This document shows positions 13,879-22,322 of a stretch of DNA of 53,985 nucleotides, piece after piece. The DNA comes from an uncultured Ruminococcus sp. (GTDB lineage Bacteria > Bacillota > Clostridia > Oscillospirales > Acutalibacteraceae), in NCBI GenBank assembly GCA_902802795.1, contig CADCNI010000021.1, forward strand, positions 1 through 53,985, in the 5' to 3' direction. Both the position numbers and the translations under genes were made by a program. The notes under the pieces were generated by a model. That model was not told the origin of the DNA. It saw nothing but the letters and a program-made list of their open reading frames with translations, and did no database searches. Position 1 is the first letter of the stretch, and the number at the start of each line of letters is the position of its first letter.

Positions 13879-16104
13879 TTGTCCGACACACAAAACGCGC
13901 GGGAAAAAGCGCTGGAAAAAATCAGCGGCACGGTGGAGGAAATCACCTTCCGCAACGAGCAGAGCGGCTTTACGGTCGTAGAACTCGACGTGGACGACGA
14001 GTTGGTGATTGCCGTCGGCGTGCTGCCTCCCGTCAACGCGGGGGAGGAAATAGTAATGTACGGCCGCTGGGCGACCCATCCGAAGTTTGGGCGGCAGTTC
14101 GCGGCGGAGAGCTGCGAAAGCCGCATGCCCTCCGGCGCGACGGCGATTCTGCGCTACCTTTCCTCCGGCGCGGTCAAGGGTATCGGCCCCTCCACCGCCA
14201 CCAAAATCGTGGAGGCCTTCGGTGACCGCACGCTTGAAATCATCGAAAAACACCCCCTCCGGCTTGCGGAGATCCGTGGCATTTCCCAAAACAAGGCGGA
14301 GCAGATTTCCGAGGACTTCCGCTCTCATTTCGGACTGCGGGAAGCAATGGCCTTTCTCGGACAGTACCATATCAATCCCAATGAGGCGCTTTCCGTCTGG
14401 AAGCGATTCGGTGTGGGCTGCATTGAACTCATTCAGGACGATCCCTATGTGCTGTGCGCCGAGGGGCTGAATATCGGCTTTGAACGGGTGGACGCGATGG
14501 CCATGGAGCTGGAAAAAGCCCCCGACAGCGGGCGACGTATTATAGCGGGACTGTACTATGTGCTTCAGCACAATTTAGGCAACGGTCACACCTGTCTGCC
14601 CAAGGAAAAACTTATCGACGTGGCGGCGGGCTTGCTCGACCTCCCGCGAGACGCGGTGGCGGAGCAGCTCGAAACCGCCATTGATGAAACCGACTTCATG
14701 CAGGACGAGTGGGACGGCAAGACCTTCATTTTCCTGCCTTATCTCTATGAAGCGGAACTGTATTGCGCCGGGCGCATTGCCACCATGGCGATGTGTCCCG
14801 CCGAACCCATCAAAAACTACGCGCGTCAGATGGATCTGATCGAAAGCATGACCGGCATCACCTATGACGCGCTGCAAACCGAAGCGATCGACGCGGCGAT
14901 GAACAAGGGCTTGCTGGTGCTGACGGGCGGCCCGGGTACCGGCAAAACCACCACCCTCAACGCCATTATCGAGCTTCTTGAAATCTACGGACACAAGGTT
15001 GCGATTGCGGCCCCCACAGGACGTGCCGCTAAGCGCATCACCGAAATCACGGGGCATGAAGCCAAAACCATTCACCGTCTGTTGGAAGTAGAATGGGGAG
15101 AGAATGACACGCAGTCCTTTGCCCGCAATGACAAAAATCCCCTCGACTGCGACGCGCTGATTGTGGATGAGCTTTCCATGACCGACGTGCTGCTGTTTCA
15201 AAGCCTGCTGCGGGCGGTGAAATTCGGCTGCCGTCTGGTGCTTGTCGGGGACAGCGACCAGCTCCCCAGCGTCGGACCCGGCAATGTGCTGGGCGATCTG
15301 ATCGCGTCGGGGCGTGTGCCGGTGGTGGCGCTGACAGAGGTATTCCGTCAGGCGCAGAAAAGCGCCATTATCATGAATGCCCACCGCATTGTCAGCGGCG
15401 AACTGCCCCAGCTCGATCTGCTTGACAACGACTTTTTCTTTCTGCCGCTGCGGGAAAAAGAAAAAATTTCACAGATGATTTCCGACCTGTGCTTTAAGCG
15501 GCTGCCCGACGCGTACAACTTCAATCCGCTGAAAGATATCCAGGTGCTTTGTCCCGGCCGTAAAGGGGAACTTGGCACAGTGGAGCTTAACAAAGTATTG
15601 CAGCAGCGGTTCAATCCCCAGCACCAGAAACGCCCCGAAATCAAGGTGGGCGGCGTGACCTTCCGGCAGGGGGACAAAATCATGCAGGTCAAGAACAATT
15701 ACAATGTCGAATGGACGAAGGACGACGGCACCGAGGGAACAGGCATCTACAACGGCGACGTGGGGCTGCTGGAGGAAATCGACAAGCTGCGCGGCCTGCT
15801 GAAAGTGCGGTTTGATGACCGCGTGGCGCTGTATTCCATCGACAACGCGGACGAACTGGAGCATGCCTATGCCATTACGGTACACAAGAGCCAAGGGAGC
15901 GAATTTCCCGCTGTCATCATTCCGATGTATCCGATGGTGCCGCAGCTTTGTTACCGGAATCTGTTATATACCGCCGTCACCCGCGCCAAATCCATCTTGA
16001 TTATGGTAGGTCATAAACAGGTCGCCATTCAGATGGCAAGAAATCAGAAGAAAACCCTGCGCTACTCGGCGCTCGACGTGTTTTTGCGCAGAGACGTAAA
16101 TTAA
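13879..16104 (+). CDS. recD2: ATP-dependent RecD2-like DNA helicase
   Basis: A 741-residue SF1B helicase. The N-terminal OB-like region (VEEITFRNEQSGFTVVELDV) and helix-hairpin-helix repeats (GIGPSTATKIVEAFG, IRGISQNKAEQI) are diagnostic of RecD2. Helicase motifs follow: Walker A GGPGTGKTTT near residue 352, DELSMTD, GDSDQLPSVGPGNVL, TEVFRQAQ, and C-terminal YAITVHKSQGSEF and YTAVTRAK. It unwinds DNA 5' to 3' and contributes to genome maintenance outside RecBCD. TTG 13879 is preferred because GGGAGGTGAG ends just before it; GTG 13870 overlaps that site. It is followed by comF after a short heptamer array. Confidence 0.95.
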   Translation: MSDTQNAREKALEKISGTVEEITFRNEQSGFTVVELDVDDELVIAVGVLPPVNAGEEIVMYGRWATHPKFGRQFAAESCESRMPSGATAILRYLSSGAVKGIGPSTATKIVEAFGDRTLEIIEKHPLRLAEIRGISQNKAEQISEDFRSHFGLREAMAFLGQYHINPNEALSVWKRFGVGCIELIQDDPYVLCAEGLNIGFERVDAMAMELEKAPDSGRRIIAGLYYVLQHNLGNGHTCLPKEKLIDVAAGLLDLPRDAVAEQLETAIDETDFMQDEWDGKTFIFLPYLYEAELYCAGRIATMAMCPAEPIKNYARQMDLIESMTGITYDALQTEAIDAAMNKGLLVLTGGPGTGKTTTLNAIIELLEIYGHKVAIAAPTGRAAKRITEITGHEAKTIHRLLEVEWGENDTQSFARNDKNPLDCDALIVDELSMTDVLLFQSLLRAVKFGCRLVLVGDSDQLPSVGPGNVLGDLIASGRVPVVALTEVFRQAQKSAIIMNAHRIVSGELPQLDLLDNDFFFLPLREKEKISQMISDLCFKRLPDAYNFNPLKDIQVLCPGRKGELGTVELNKVLQQRFNPQHQKRPEIKVGGVTFRQGDKIMQVKNNYNVEWTKDDGTEGTGIYNGDVGLLEEIDKLRGLLKVRFDDRVALYSIDNADELEHAYAITVHKSQGSEFPAVIIPMYPMVPQLCYRNLLYTAVTRAKSILIMVGHKQVAIQMARNQKKTLRYSALDVFLRRDVN

Positions 16105-16138
16105 AAATGCGAAGTGTGAAATGTGAAGTGTGAAATGA
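16104..16138. repeat. GAAGTGT heptamer array at the recD2 stop codon
   Basis: AAAATGC, GAAGTGT, GAAATGT, GAAGTGT, GAAATGA. The first unit begins on the last base of the recD2 TAA. A near-identical array sits on the stop codon of the gene ending at 27354. Confidence 0.85.
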
Positions 16139-16159
16139 AAAAAGAAAGGAACCTTTGCC

Positions 16160-16921
16160 ATGGGAATGTTGGATGAGTTAAAAGAAAATATGGGCGATCT
16201 GCTCTTTCCGCGCAGGTGTCCGTTATGCGGAGCGGTCATCAACCGCAACGAGCGCATTTGCAGCAAATGCTCCAAGGACGTGGAATTTATCCGCCGTCCC
16301 ATCTGCCGTATCTGCGGACGGCCGCTCTATTCGTGCAGCTGCCGCCGGGGAGACTTTGCCTTTGTGCGCAACGTTTCGCCGCTGGTCTACACCAAAGCCG
16401 CCAAGCGGGGCATTCACCGCATGAAATTCAACAACGCCCCTTCCTCCTGCACCTATTTCGGTAAGCTGATGGCCAATATCGTGTTGTCGGAATACATTGA
16501 TATGGGGATTGACTTCGACTGCGTGATCGGTGTGCCAATGCACTCAGAGGATTATCGCCGCCGCGGCTACAACCAAGCGACGCTGCTTGCCAAGACGGTA
16601 GCGGAGGAAATTGAGGTGCCGCATTTTGTCAACGTACTGGTCAAACCACGAAAAAACCGCCCCCAGCATACGCTCTCCTTTCAGGAGCGGCAAAGCAATA
16701 TCCGCGGGGTGTACCGTGTGGCGCGTCCCGAAGCGGTGCGGGGCTGCGTGGTGCTGCTGTGCGACGACGTAACCACTTCAGGCAGTACGCTCAATGAATG
16801 CGCCGAGATTCTGCTGGATGCGGGTGCGCGCGCGGTTTATTGCGTGACGGCCACCGTTGCGGTCATGTCCGAAATGCCCGCAATTAAGGCGGCGGCATTC
16901 AATGCCGCGTGGGGATTTTAA
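16160..16921 (+). CDS. comF: ComF-family phosphoribosyltransferase-like protein
   Basis: A 253-residue protein with an N-terminal zinc-binding region (CPLCGAVINRNERICSKC, then CRICGRPLYSCSC) and a C-terminal type I phosphoribosyltransferase fold. The PRPP-binding motif is VVLLCDDVTTSGSTLNECAE near residues 195-214, and RRRGYNQATLLAK is conserved. ComF proteins are needed for DNA uptake and have been linked to ssDNA handling. It follows recD2, consistent with a DNA-processing pair. The start ATG follows GAAAGGAA. Confidence 0.92.
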   Translation: MGMLDELKENMGDLLFPRRCPLCGAVINRNERICSKCSKDVEFIRRPICRICGRPLYSCSCRRGDFAFVRNVSPLVYTKAAKRGIHRMKFNNAPSSCTYFGKLMANIVLSEYIDMGIDFDCVIGVPMHSEDYRRRGYNQATLLAKTVAEEIEVPHFVNVLVKPRKNRPQHTLSFQERQSNIRGVYRVARPEAVRGCVVLLCDDVTTSGSTLNECAEILLDAGARAVYCVTATVAVMSEMPAIKAAAFNAAWGF

Positions 16922-16959
16922 AAGAACGGAAAGAAATCTGAAAATTCATAGAAAATGTA

Positions 16960-16988
16960 TTGCAAGCGGCGGCAAGATTTGTTATAAT
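16960..16988 (+). promoter_or_regulatory. glyA promoter
   Basis: TTGCAA 16960-16965, 17-bp spacer, TATAAT 16983-16988. Confidence 0.75.
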
Positions 16989-17046
16989 TAATTCGTTATT
17001 GCATTCGCAAAATTTCCAACATTCACCCCGAAAGGAAGTAAAACCT

Positions 17047-18300
17047 ATGTACGCAGATATGCTTGATTCCATCGAATTCCTGAAAGCCTACGACAGCGAC
17101 GTGGCCGCCGCCATGGGCGACGAACTGGCCAGACAGAGAAGAAACCTTGAACTCATCGCTTCCGAGAACCTTGTTTCCCCCGCTGTGATGGCGGCTATGG
17201 GCAGCGTGCTCACCAACAAATACGCCGAGGGCTATCCCGGCAAGAGATATTACGGCGGCTGTCAGTGCGTTGACGTGGTGGAGGACATCGCCCGTCAGAG
17301 AGCCTGCGAGCTGTTCGGCGCGGAGCATGCCAATGTGCAGCCCCATTCCGGCGCACAGGCCAACACCGCCGTTTACTTCGCGCTGCTCAATCCCGGCGAC
17401 ACCGTGATGGGCATGAACCTCGCGGAGGGCGGTCATCTGACCCACGGTTCTCCCGTCAACATGTCGGGCAAATATTTCAACTTCGTCGCATACGGTGTGG
17501 ACGGCGAAACCGGACGCATTGATTATGACAAGCTCTATGAGACCGCCATGCAGGTCAAGCCCAAGATGATCGTCGCGGGCGCGAGCGCCTATCCCAGAGC
17601 CATTGACTTCGCCAAGTTCAGCGAAATCGCCAAGGAAGTCGGCGCATACCTCATGGTAGATATGGCGCACATTGCCGGTTTGGTCGCGGCGGGTGTTCAT
17701 CAGAATCCCGTCGAGTACGCCGACATCGTCACCACTACCACCCATAAGACCCTTCGCGGCCCCCGCGGCGGCATGATCCTCTGCCGTGAGGAGTACGCCA
17801 AGGCGATTGACAAGGCGATCTTCCCCGGCACACAGGGCGGCCCGCTCATGCACACCATCGCAGCCAAAGCCGTTTGCCTGGGTGAAGCCCTCAAGCCCGA
17901 ATTCAAGACCTACGGCAAGCAGATCGTCGCCAACGCGGCCGCCATGGCGGAGGAATTCGACGCGCGCGGCGTGAAGATGGTCTCCGGCGGCACCGACAAC
18001 CACCTCATTCTGCTTGACCTGCGCGACACCGGCATCACCGGCAAGGAACTTGAGCACCGTCTGGACGAAGTGTATATCACCGCCAACAAGAACACCATTC
18101 CCAACGAACCCCTCAGCCCGTTCGTCACCAGCGGCGTGCGTCTCGGCACCCCCGCTGTCACCACCCGCGGTCTGGTCGAGAAGGACATGAAGAAGATCGC
18201 GGAATACATCTCCCTCGCCATCACCGATTTCGAGGGCAGCGCCGACGCGATCCGCGCGGGCGTCACCGAACTGCTGGAAGCCTATCCCCTCTATCAGTAA
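17047..18300 (+). CDS. glyA: Serine hydroxymethyltransferase
   Basis: A 417-residue PLP enzyme that interconverts serine and glycine and charges tetrahydrofolate with a one-carbon unit in the cytoplasm. The family signature is clear: [38 protein letters not shown], and the PLP lysine K234 in [14 protein letters not shown]. Length is typical. ATG 17047 follows AAAGGAAG. A short helical protein gene follows 21 bp downstream, probably in the same transcript. Confidence 0.98.
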   Translation: MYADMLDSIEFLKAYDSDVAAAMGDELARQRRNLELIASENLVSPAVMAAMGSVLTNKYAEGYPGKRYYGGCQCVDVVEDIARQRACELFGAEHANVQPHSGAQANTAVYFALLNPGDTVMGMNLAEGGHLTHGSPVNMSGKYFNFVAYGVDGETGRIDYDKLYETAMQVKPKMIVAGASAYPRAIDFAKFSEIAKEVGAYLMVDMAHIAGLVAAGVHQNPVEYADIVTTTTHKTLRGPRGGMILCREEYAKAIDKAIFPGTQGGPLMHTIAAKAVCLGEALKPEFKTYGKQIVANAAAMAEEFDARGVKMVSGGTDNHLILLDLRDTGITGKELEHRLDEVYITANKNTIPNEPLSPFVTSGVRLGTPAVTTRGLVEKDMKKIAEYISLAITDFEGSADAIRAGVTELLEAYPLYQ

Positions 18301-18321
18301 TTTTTGGGGAGGCAGCCAACA

Positions 18322-18750
18322 ATGGATACGCTGAATGACATCATTGCCCGCATCGAAGCGGCGGTGGATACCGACCATTTCGATTTTGTGCAGGCGGAAT
18401 GCGTTGACGAGCTGAAGGCGGCGGGCATCGGCAGCGAAGCCATTGCCCCGCTGTTAGGCATTTATGAACGTCACCCGGTCAGCGATTTCGGTATGCCGGG
18501 CAGTATGCTGCATTTTGTCGAGGCATTCGACCGTCAGACCTATGTTCCCCTGCTGCTGGCCTCCTTTGCGCGCCGTCCGGCTGCGCATACGGCATGGGCG
18601 CTCAATCGCGTACTCAACGCCGAAACAGACAAAGCGTCACGCCAAGCGATGCTGGATTTGATGAAAGCCGCGCTTGATCGCAAGGACGTGGAACCCGAAG
18701 TCAAAGCGGAAATTCAGAATTTCCTGCGATACCAGTCTCAAAACGAATAA
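18322..18750 (+). CDS. Hypothetical helical protein downstream of glyA
   Basis: A 142-residue soluble, predicted all-helical protein. Its pattern (PGSMLHFVEAFDRQTYVPLL, HTAWALNRVLNAETDKASR) recalls HEAT-like helical repeats and some small immunity-type proteins, but I cannot assign a family. ATG 18322 follows GGGGAGG; the upstream TTG 18304 has no site. It is co-directional with glyA and ends before a strong terminator. No toxin gene is adjacent. Confidence 0.75.
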   Translation: MDTLNDIIARIEAAVDTDHFDFVQAECVDELKAAGIGSEAIAPLLGIYERHPVSDFGMPGSMLHFVEAFDRQTYVPLLLASFARRPAAHTAWALNRVLNAETDKASRQAMLDLMKAALDRKDVEPEVKAEIQNFLRYQSQNE

Positions 18751-18766
18751 TTTCTGAAAATTTTAA

Positions 18767-18830
18767 CCCCCCGTCCGCACGGGCGGGCTTCTCAAAGGAA
18801 GCCGCCTGTGCGGGCGGGAGGTTTATTTTG
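18767..18830. terminator. Large terminator hairpin
   Basis: A 21-bp imperfect GC-rich stem (CCCGTCCGCACGGGCGGGCTTC against GAAGCCGCCTGTGCGGGCGGG) with a 6-nt loop, followed by GGTTTATTTT. It lies between the convergent genes ending at 18750 and 18823. Confidence 0.75.
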
Positions 18831-19029
18831 AATAAAGATATTCTAAGACAAACGAATCACATTTCTCTCCCGTGCCAGTCTCCTTTTGGTGCAGCTCACA
18901 GTAATCTTTCAATCGGTCGTCAAAAATCATCATGCCTGTTTCGGGATGGTAATTAATGACAGCCTCTCCATACCAGAATCGGCACATGGCACAGCATGGG
19001 TCTTTCTGAGAATGAATCAGTTTCCACAT
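18823..19029 (-). CDS. Small Cys-rich protein, putative metal-binding
   Basis: A 68-residue protein with five Cys (CCAMC at residues 12-16, then YC at about 44 and KC at about 57). The spacing suggests a zinc-ribbon-like site. The start ATG 19029 is preceded by GGAAAGGAAG, a credible site, and the gene ends at a shared terminator. I do not recognise the family. It is divergent from the XRE regulator gene at 19177. Confidence 0.6.
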   Translation of the reverse strand: MWKLIHSQKDPCCAMCRFWYGEAVINYHPETGMMIFDDRLKDYCELHQKETGTGEKCDSFVLEYLYSK

Positions 19030-19113
19030 AATATCTTCCTTTCCATGAATTCAAAACAATGATGTACAAATAATAAGATACTATAGTATGACAGGAAAGT
19101 CAATTATTATTTA

Positions 19114-19152
19114 TATAATAGTATTGTAATAATGTACTTTTATTGCAATACT
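19114..19152. promoter_or_regulatory. Palindromic operator candidate upstream of the XRE gene
   Basis: TATAAT at 19114-19119 is followed at once by AGTATTGTAATAA (19120-19132), a 7-nt spacer and TTATTGCAATACT (19140-19152), 12 of 13 positions symmetric. Autoregulation by the XRE protein encoded 24 bp downstream is the simplest reading. Confidence 0.6.
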
Positions 19153-19176
19153 GTGCTTTTTTAAAGGGGAAGCGGT

Positions 19177-19458
19177 ATGTTTGAGGAAATTGTGAGACAA
19201 TTACGACTTGAGAGAGGATTGAGCCAAGTACAGTTGGCCAAAGAGCTGCATGTGACAAAGCAGACTGTTTCCAATTGGGAAAACGGAAATATCGTGCCTT
19301 CTGTAGAATTGCTTCTGAAAATCTCCCGCTATTTCTCCGTCAGCACGGACTACCTTCTCGGACTGGACGACAGGCGGTACATCGAAACCACGGGGCTGAC
19401 CGAGCGCCAGATCACCCACATTCAGCAGATCATCGAGGATATTCTGCAAAAAGAATAA
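19177..19458 (+). CDS. XRE-family HTH regulator
   Basis: A 93-residue protein with a classic HTH domain (residues 5-60: LRLERGLSQVQLAKELHVTK, QTVSNWENGNIVPSVELLLK), the SRYFSVSTDYLLGLD signature and a C-terminal helix ending ILQKE. The ATG follows AAAGGGGAAG. A near-perfect palindrome covers its promoter region, suggesting autorepression. Its neighbours are the divergent Cys-rich gene and a downstream lipoprotein gene with its own promoter. Targets are unknown. Confidence 0.9.
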   Translation: MFEEIVRQLRLERGLSQVQLAKELHVTKQTVSNWENGNIVPSVELLLKISRYFSVSTDYLLGLDDRRYIETTGLTERQITHIQQIIEDILQKE

Positions 19459-19505
19459 ACAGCCTCCTATTTTGCGCGAAAATTGGTAAAAATGATTGAA
19501 TGTTC

Positions 19506-19534
19506 TTGACATTTTTTTCATACATTGTTATAAT
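19506..19534 (+). promoter_or_regulatory. Perfect consensus sigma-A promoter
   Basis: TTGACA 19506-19511, 17-bp spacer, TATAAT 19529-19534, upstream of the lipoprotein gene at 19607. Confidence 0.85.
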
Positions 19535-19606
19535 AACATAAAGAGGGCAGTTTCTGTCCTGTTCCAAACGTGGTATTATAAAAATGAAAGAAAAGAGATG
19601 TTGATT

Positions 19607-20071
19607 ATGAGAAACGTAAAAAAGTTTGCCGCAATAGCCTTGGCGGCTGCCATGACCGTTTCACTCTACGCCTGCGGCAAGGACGCCAAATCTGACGACA
19701 AAGTCAAGTCCACCGAATCACAGTCGGTGACACAAAGCGAAGCCGACATCGTCAGCGAGGTTGTTGAACTTTATCTCAGAGACGCCTATGAGGATAAGAT
19801 TGAAGATTTTAAAACCGCCAGCGTTAAGGTCTATACGGCCGACGATATCGCGGCAGACAGTACACTCGCCGATTACGATCTGAACGACAACGACATTGTG
19901 TTTGCCATCGTCTATGAATTAAAGATCGCCGACGGTGTGGATCCCATCGAATTCACAGCCGCTACCGGAGACGTGGACGGCCAGTGGGTGCGCAATAAAT
20001 CCAACTGCGGCATTTTGAAGTACGGTGAGGACGGCGAGTACACGGTTTCCAATTTCGGAACGGGTTTCTGA
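19607..20071 (+). CDS. Small lipoprotein of unknown function
   Basis: A 154-residue lipoprotein. The signal peptide MRNVKKFAAIALAAAMTVSL is followed by lipobox LYAC at about Cys23, then a Ser/Lys-rich linker and a domain of about 110 residues with VVELYLRDAYEDKIEDFKTA and DLNDNDIVFAIVYELKIADG. I do not recognise the family. ATG 19607 is preferred (AAGAGA 8 bp upstream). It has its own perfect promoter and a terminator at 20147, so it is probably monocistronic. Confidence 0.8.
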   Translation: MRNVKKFAAIALAAAMTVSLYACGKDAKSDDKVKSTESQSVTQSEADIVSEVVELYLRDAYEDKIEDFKTASVKVYTADDIAADSTLADYDLNDNDIVFAIVYELKIADGVDPIEFTAATGDVDGQWVRNKSNCGILKYGEDGEYTVSNFGTGF

Positions 20072-20146
20072 TGAATCCTTTTCATTGGACGCCGAGATGT
20101 TTGCCAAACAACCGCACGTCTACCAAGTGATACTACCACATGAAAA

Positions 20147-20183
20147 ACCGCTCTGCTGCATTTCACCGCAGCAGGGCGATTTT
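20147..20183 (+). terminator. Rho-independent terminator
   Basis: CGCTCTGCTGC pairs with GCAGCAGGGCG, followed by ATTTTT. Confidence 0.75.
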
Positions 20184-20280
20184 TGATACGGTATGCGATT
20201 GACTGGCAGACTTCCAAAGGGGAAATCTCAGAAAAAATCACTGAATTCGTTAAAATAACATGAATATTCCTGAAAATATG

Positions 20281-20309
20281 TAGACAAATTCGTTTGAAAC
20301 GGATATAAT
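20281..20309 (+). promoter_or_regulatory. Promoter of the foldase lipoprotein gene
   Basis: TAGACA 20281-20286, 17-bp spacer, TATAAT 20304-20309. A small hairpin (TCAGCCGA/TCGGCTGA, 20325-20356) lies in the leader. Confidence 0.7.
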
Positions 20310-20404
20310 AAAGCTTAGTGTATTTCAGCCGAGGCGCATGAACGAATATCGGCTGACATATGACGTTTGATTCAAATTTTTCCAATGAAGGGTATGATTA
20401 TTTC

Positions 20405-21457
20405 ATGAAACGCATAAAAAGAGTCGCGACAGTCATGGCTGCTGCTGCCGTTGCGCTTTCTCTTGCTTCCTGTGGAAGCAACCTGAGCTGGGCAGCGAAA
20501 ATCGGAAAGGATACCACAGTTCCCATCGGACTCTATATTTACAGCCAGGCTTCCACTTATCGCAGCGCTGTACAAAACGGATTGCTCACCTCTTCCGAGG
20601 AACTCAGCGAACAAACCGTCACGGTTTCGGACAGTGATACCCAAGCCACCGAGTATCTTGACAAGCAAGCGAAAAAAGCGATAAAATCTTATGTCGGCGC
20701 ATGTCTTATGGCTGAAGACTATGACATCAAGCTCACCGATGAAGAGCTCAGCAGCGCCGCAGAGAGCGCTAAATCTGTTTATGAGACTGATAAGGAAGTC
20801 CTGGAACAGAACGGTATCGCGCAAAGTTCTGTCGAAGAGTATTACAAGGACCTCACTCTTAAAAACAATCTTTTTACCGCGAAATACGGCAAGGACGGCA
20901 CGAACCCTATTACCAACGATGAACTCAAACAATACCTGAAGGAAAACTACGCTACCATCAACTTCATTCAGCAGTATTTTTACACCGAAGACGGCGCGGC
21001 TATGAGCGACGAGGAAAAAGAAGCGGTCAAAAAGGAATACAAGGATATTCAGACCAAGGCGGAAAAGGGCAAGATTGACTTTATCAAAAAGTGCGAGGAA
21101 TTCAATGAAAACGCTACCAGCTATAAGGGCGGCTACTCCAATTCCACTTCTCGCTTTGATACGGAAAGCGAGGACGGTCAGAAAATCATGGCGCTGAAAA
21201 ACGGTCAGTTCACGCTGCTCGTTACGGATTCCGCTATTGCGCTGGTACAAAAGGCCAAGCTCGACACAAGCAGCCTGATGAGCGACAGCAACCGGGACAG
21301 TCTGCTCGTTGAATATAAGTATGACGATTTTGTCAAAGAATTGCAGACCCTTGCTGAAAAGGCCGAAAATGTGCAGTTCAATGATAAGGCGTTTGAAAAG
21401 TTCGGTTCCTCCACCCGTGATTTCAACGAGCTTTCGATTCCCAGCAGCTACTATTAA
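20405..21457 (+). CDS. PrsA/SurA-like lipoprotein foldase (parvulin-type)
   Basis: A 350-residue lipoprotein. The signal sequence ends in lipobox SLASC at about Cys22. The next 150 residues are helical with SurA_N-like character (DKQAKKAIKSYVGACLMAED). A parvulin-like peptidyl-prolyl isomerase region lies at about 180-320 (ATINFIQQYFYTEDGAAMSD, then KCEEFNENATSYKGGYSNST). It probably assists folding of exported proteins outside the membrane. Catalytic parvulin residues are weakly preserved, so it may be only a chaperone. ATG 20405 fits the signal peptide and an AAGGG site. Confidence 0.82.
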   Translation: MKRIKRVATVMAAAAVALSLASCGSNLSWAAKIGKDTTVPIGLYIYSQASTYRSAVQNGLLTSSEELSEQTVTVSDSDTQATEYLDKQAKKAIKSYVGACLMAEDYDIKLTDEELSSAAESAKSVYETDKEVLEQNGIAQSSVEEYYKDLTLKNNLFTAKYGKDGTNPITNDELKQYLKENYATINFIQQYFYTEDGAAMSDEEKEAVKKEYKDIQTKAEKGKIDFIKKCEEFNENATSYKGGYSNSTSRFDTESEDGQKIMALKNGQFTLLVTDSAIALVQKAKLDTSSLMSDSNRDSLLVEYKYDDFVKELQTLAEKAENVQFNDKAFEKFGSSTRDFNELSIPSSYY

Positions 21458-21469
21458 TGTTTCGCAAAA

Positions 21470-21530
21470 AAACGCCCCGTCGCCGTGTCTTTTTCAGCAT
21501 GACAGCGGGACGTTTTCTTGTTTTGTAACA
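21470..21530 (+). terminator. Probable terminator
   Basis: An AACGCCCCGTCG arm pairs imperfectly with CAGCGGGACGTT, followed by TTCTTGTTTTG. Confidence 0.6.
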
Positions 21531-21594
21531 AAGGGAGGAATATCCCTCGCCGTGATTTCATACAATATACATCATAGAAAGGTAGGTTATCATC

Positions 21595-22095
21595 ATGTTC
21601 AGACAAGTCAATTCCCACGAACTCAAATTCAATCCCTTCAAGGCGATCGGTGAACAGTGGATGCTCGTCACTGCGGGAGATGAAGCCAAGACGAATACCA
21701 TGACCGCGAGCTGGGGCGGTGCGGGGGTGCTCTGGAACAAGGACACCGTCACCTGCTACATTCGTCCCCAACGCTACACGCGTGAATTTCTGGATGCGCA
21801 GGAATATTTTTCCCTGAGTTTTCTTCCTTCCCACCTCCGCGATAAGCTCACCTATTGCGGCATTATGAGCGGACGCAGTGAGGATAAAATTGCGAAATCG
21901 GGTCTGACGCTGTGTCACGAATTTGAAGCTCCCTGCTTTGCGGAAGCCGACGCGGTATTCATCTGCAAAAAACTGTATGTGGGTGAAATCAAGCCGGATA
22001 ATATGCTGTCGCCCGATATTGACAAGACCTTTTATGCGGAAAAGGACTATCATCTGGTGTATATCGGAGAGGTGGTCAGAGCGCTGCTGAAGTAA
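21595..22095 (+). CDS. Flavin reductase-like FMN-binding split-barrel protein
   Basis: A 166-residue protein with the flavin reductase-like split-barrel pattern: residues 17-35 (FKAIGEQWMLVTAGDEAKT), NTMTASWGGAGVLWNKDTV, CYIRPQRYTREFLDAQEYFS and LTYCGIMSGRSEDKIAKSGL. Such proteins bind FMN as dimers and often reduce flavin or other small substrates with NAD(P)H. The ATG follows GAAAGGTAGG. It appears monocistronic. The substrate cannot be inferred. Confidence 0.88.
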   Translation: MFRQVNSHELKFNPFKAIGEQWMLVTAGDEAKTNTMTASWGGAGVLWNKDTVTCYIRPQRYTREFLDAQEYFSLSFLPSHLRDKLTYCGIMSGRSEDKIAKSGLTLCHEFEAPCFAEADAVFICKKLYVGEIKPDNMLSPDIDKTFYAEKDYHLVYIGEVVRALLK

Positions 22096-22218
22096 GCCGC
22101 ACCGCAAGGATGACGGGGCTGCGGATGGGAAAGGCAGCGGCAATATGTCCTCCACCGTATCCGGTCCCGCATTTGAGAAGTTAACCCGTCAACCTGTTAT
22201 CACTGGTTTTACAGATTA

Positions 22219-22253
22219 ATACTAATTGTCAATCAAAAGTAGACAATTAGTAT
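22219..22253. repeat. 35-bp palindromic element, copy 1
   Basis: ATACTAATTGTC, an 11-nt loop, then GACAATTAGTAT: a perfect 12-bp inverted repeat. The same element, inverted and with one loop base missing, is at 49449-49482. Confidence 0.85.
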
Positions 22254-22255
22254 AA

Positions 22256-22313
22256 AACAAAAGACGCATCCCCCTGCTCCGTGATTGGGCGGGGGGATGC
22301 GTCTTTTGTGAAT
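22256..22313. terminator. Bidirectional terminator
   Basis: ACAAAAGACGCATCCCCC pairs with GGGGGGATGCGTCTTTTGT. A/T tracts on both sides serve the convergent flavin reductase and hdeD-like loci. Confidence 0.85.
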
Positions 22314-22322
22314 GCCGGGAAA

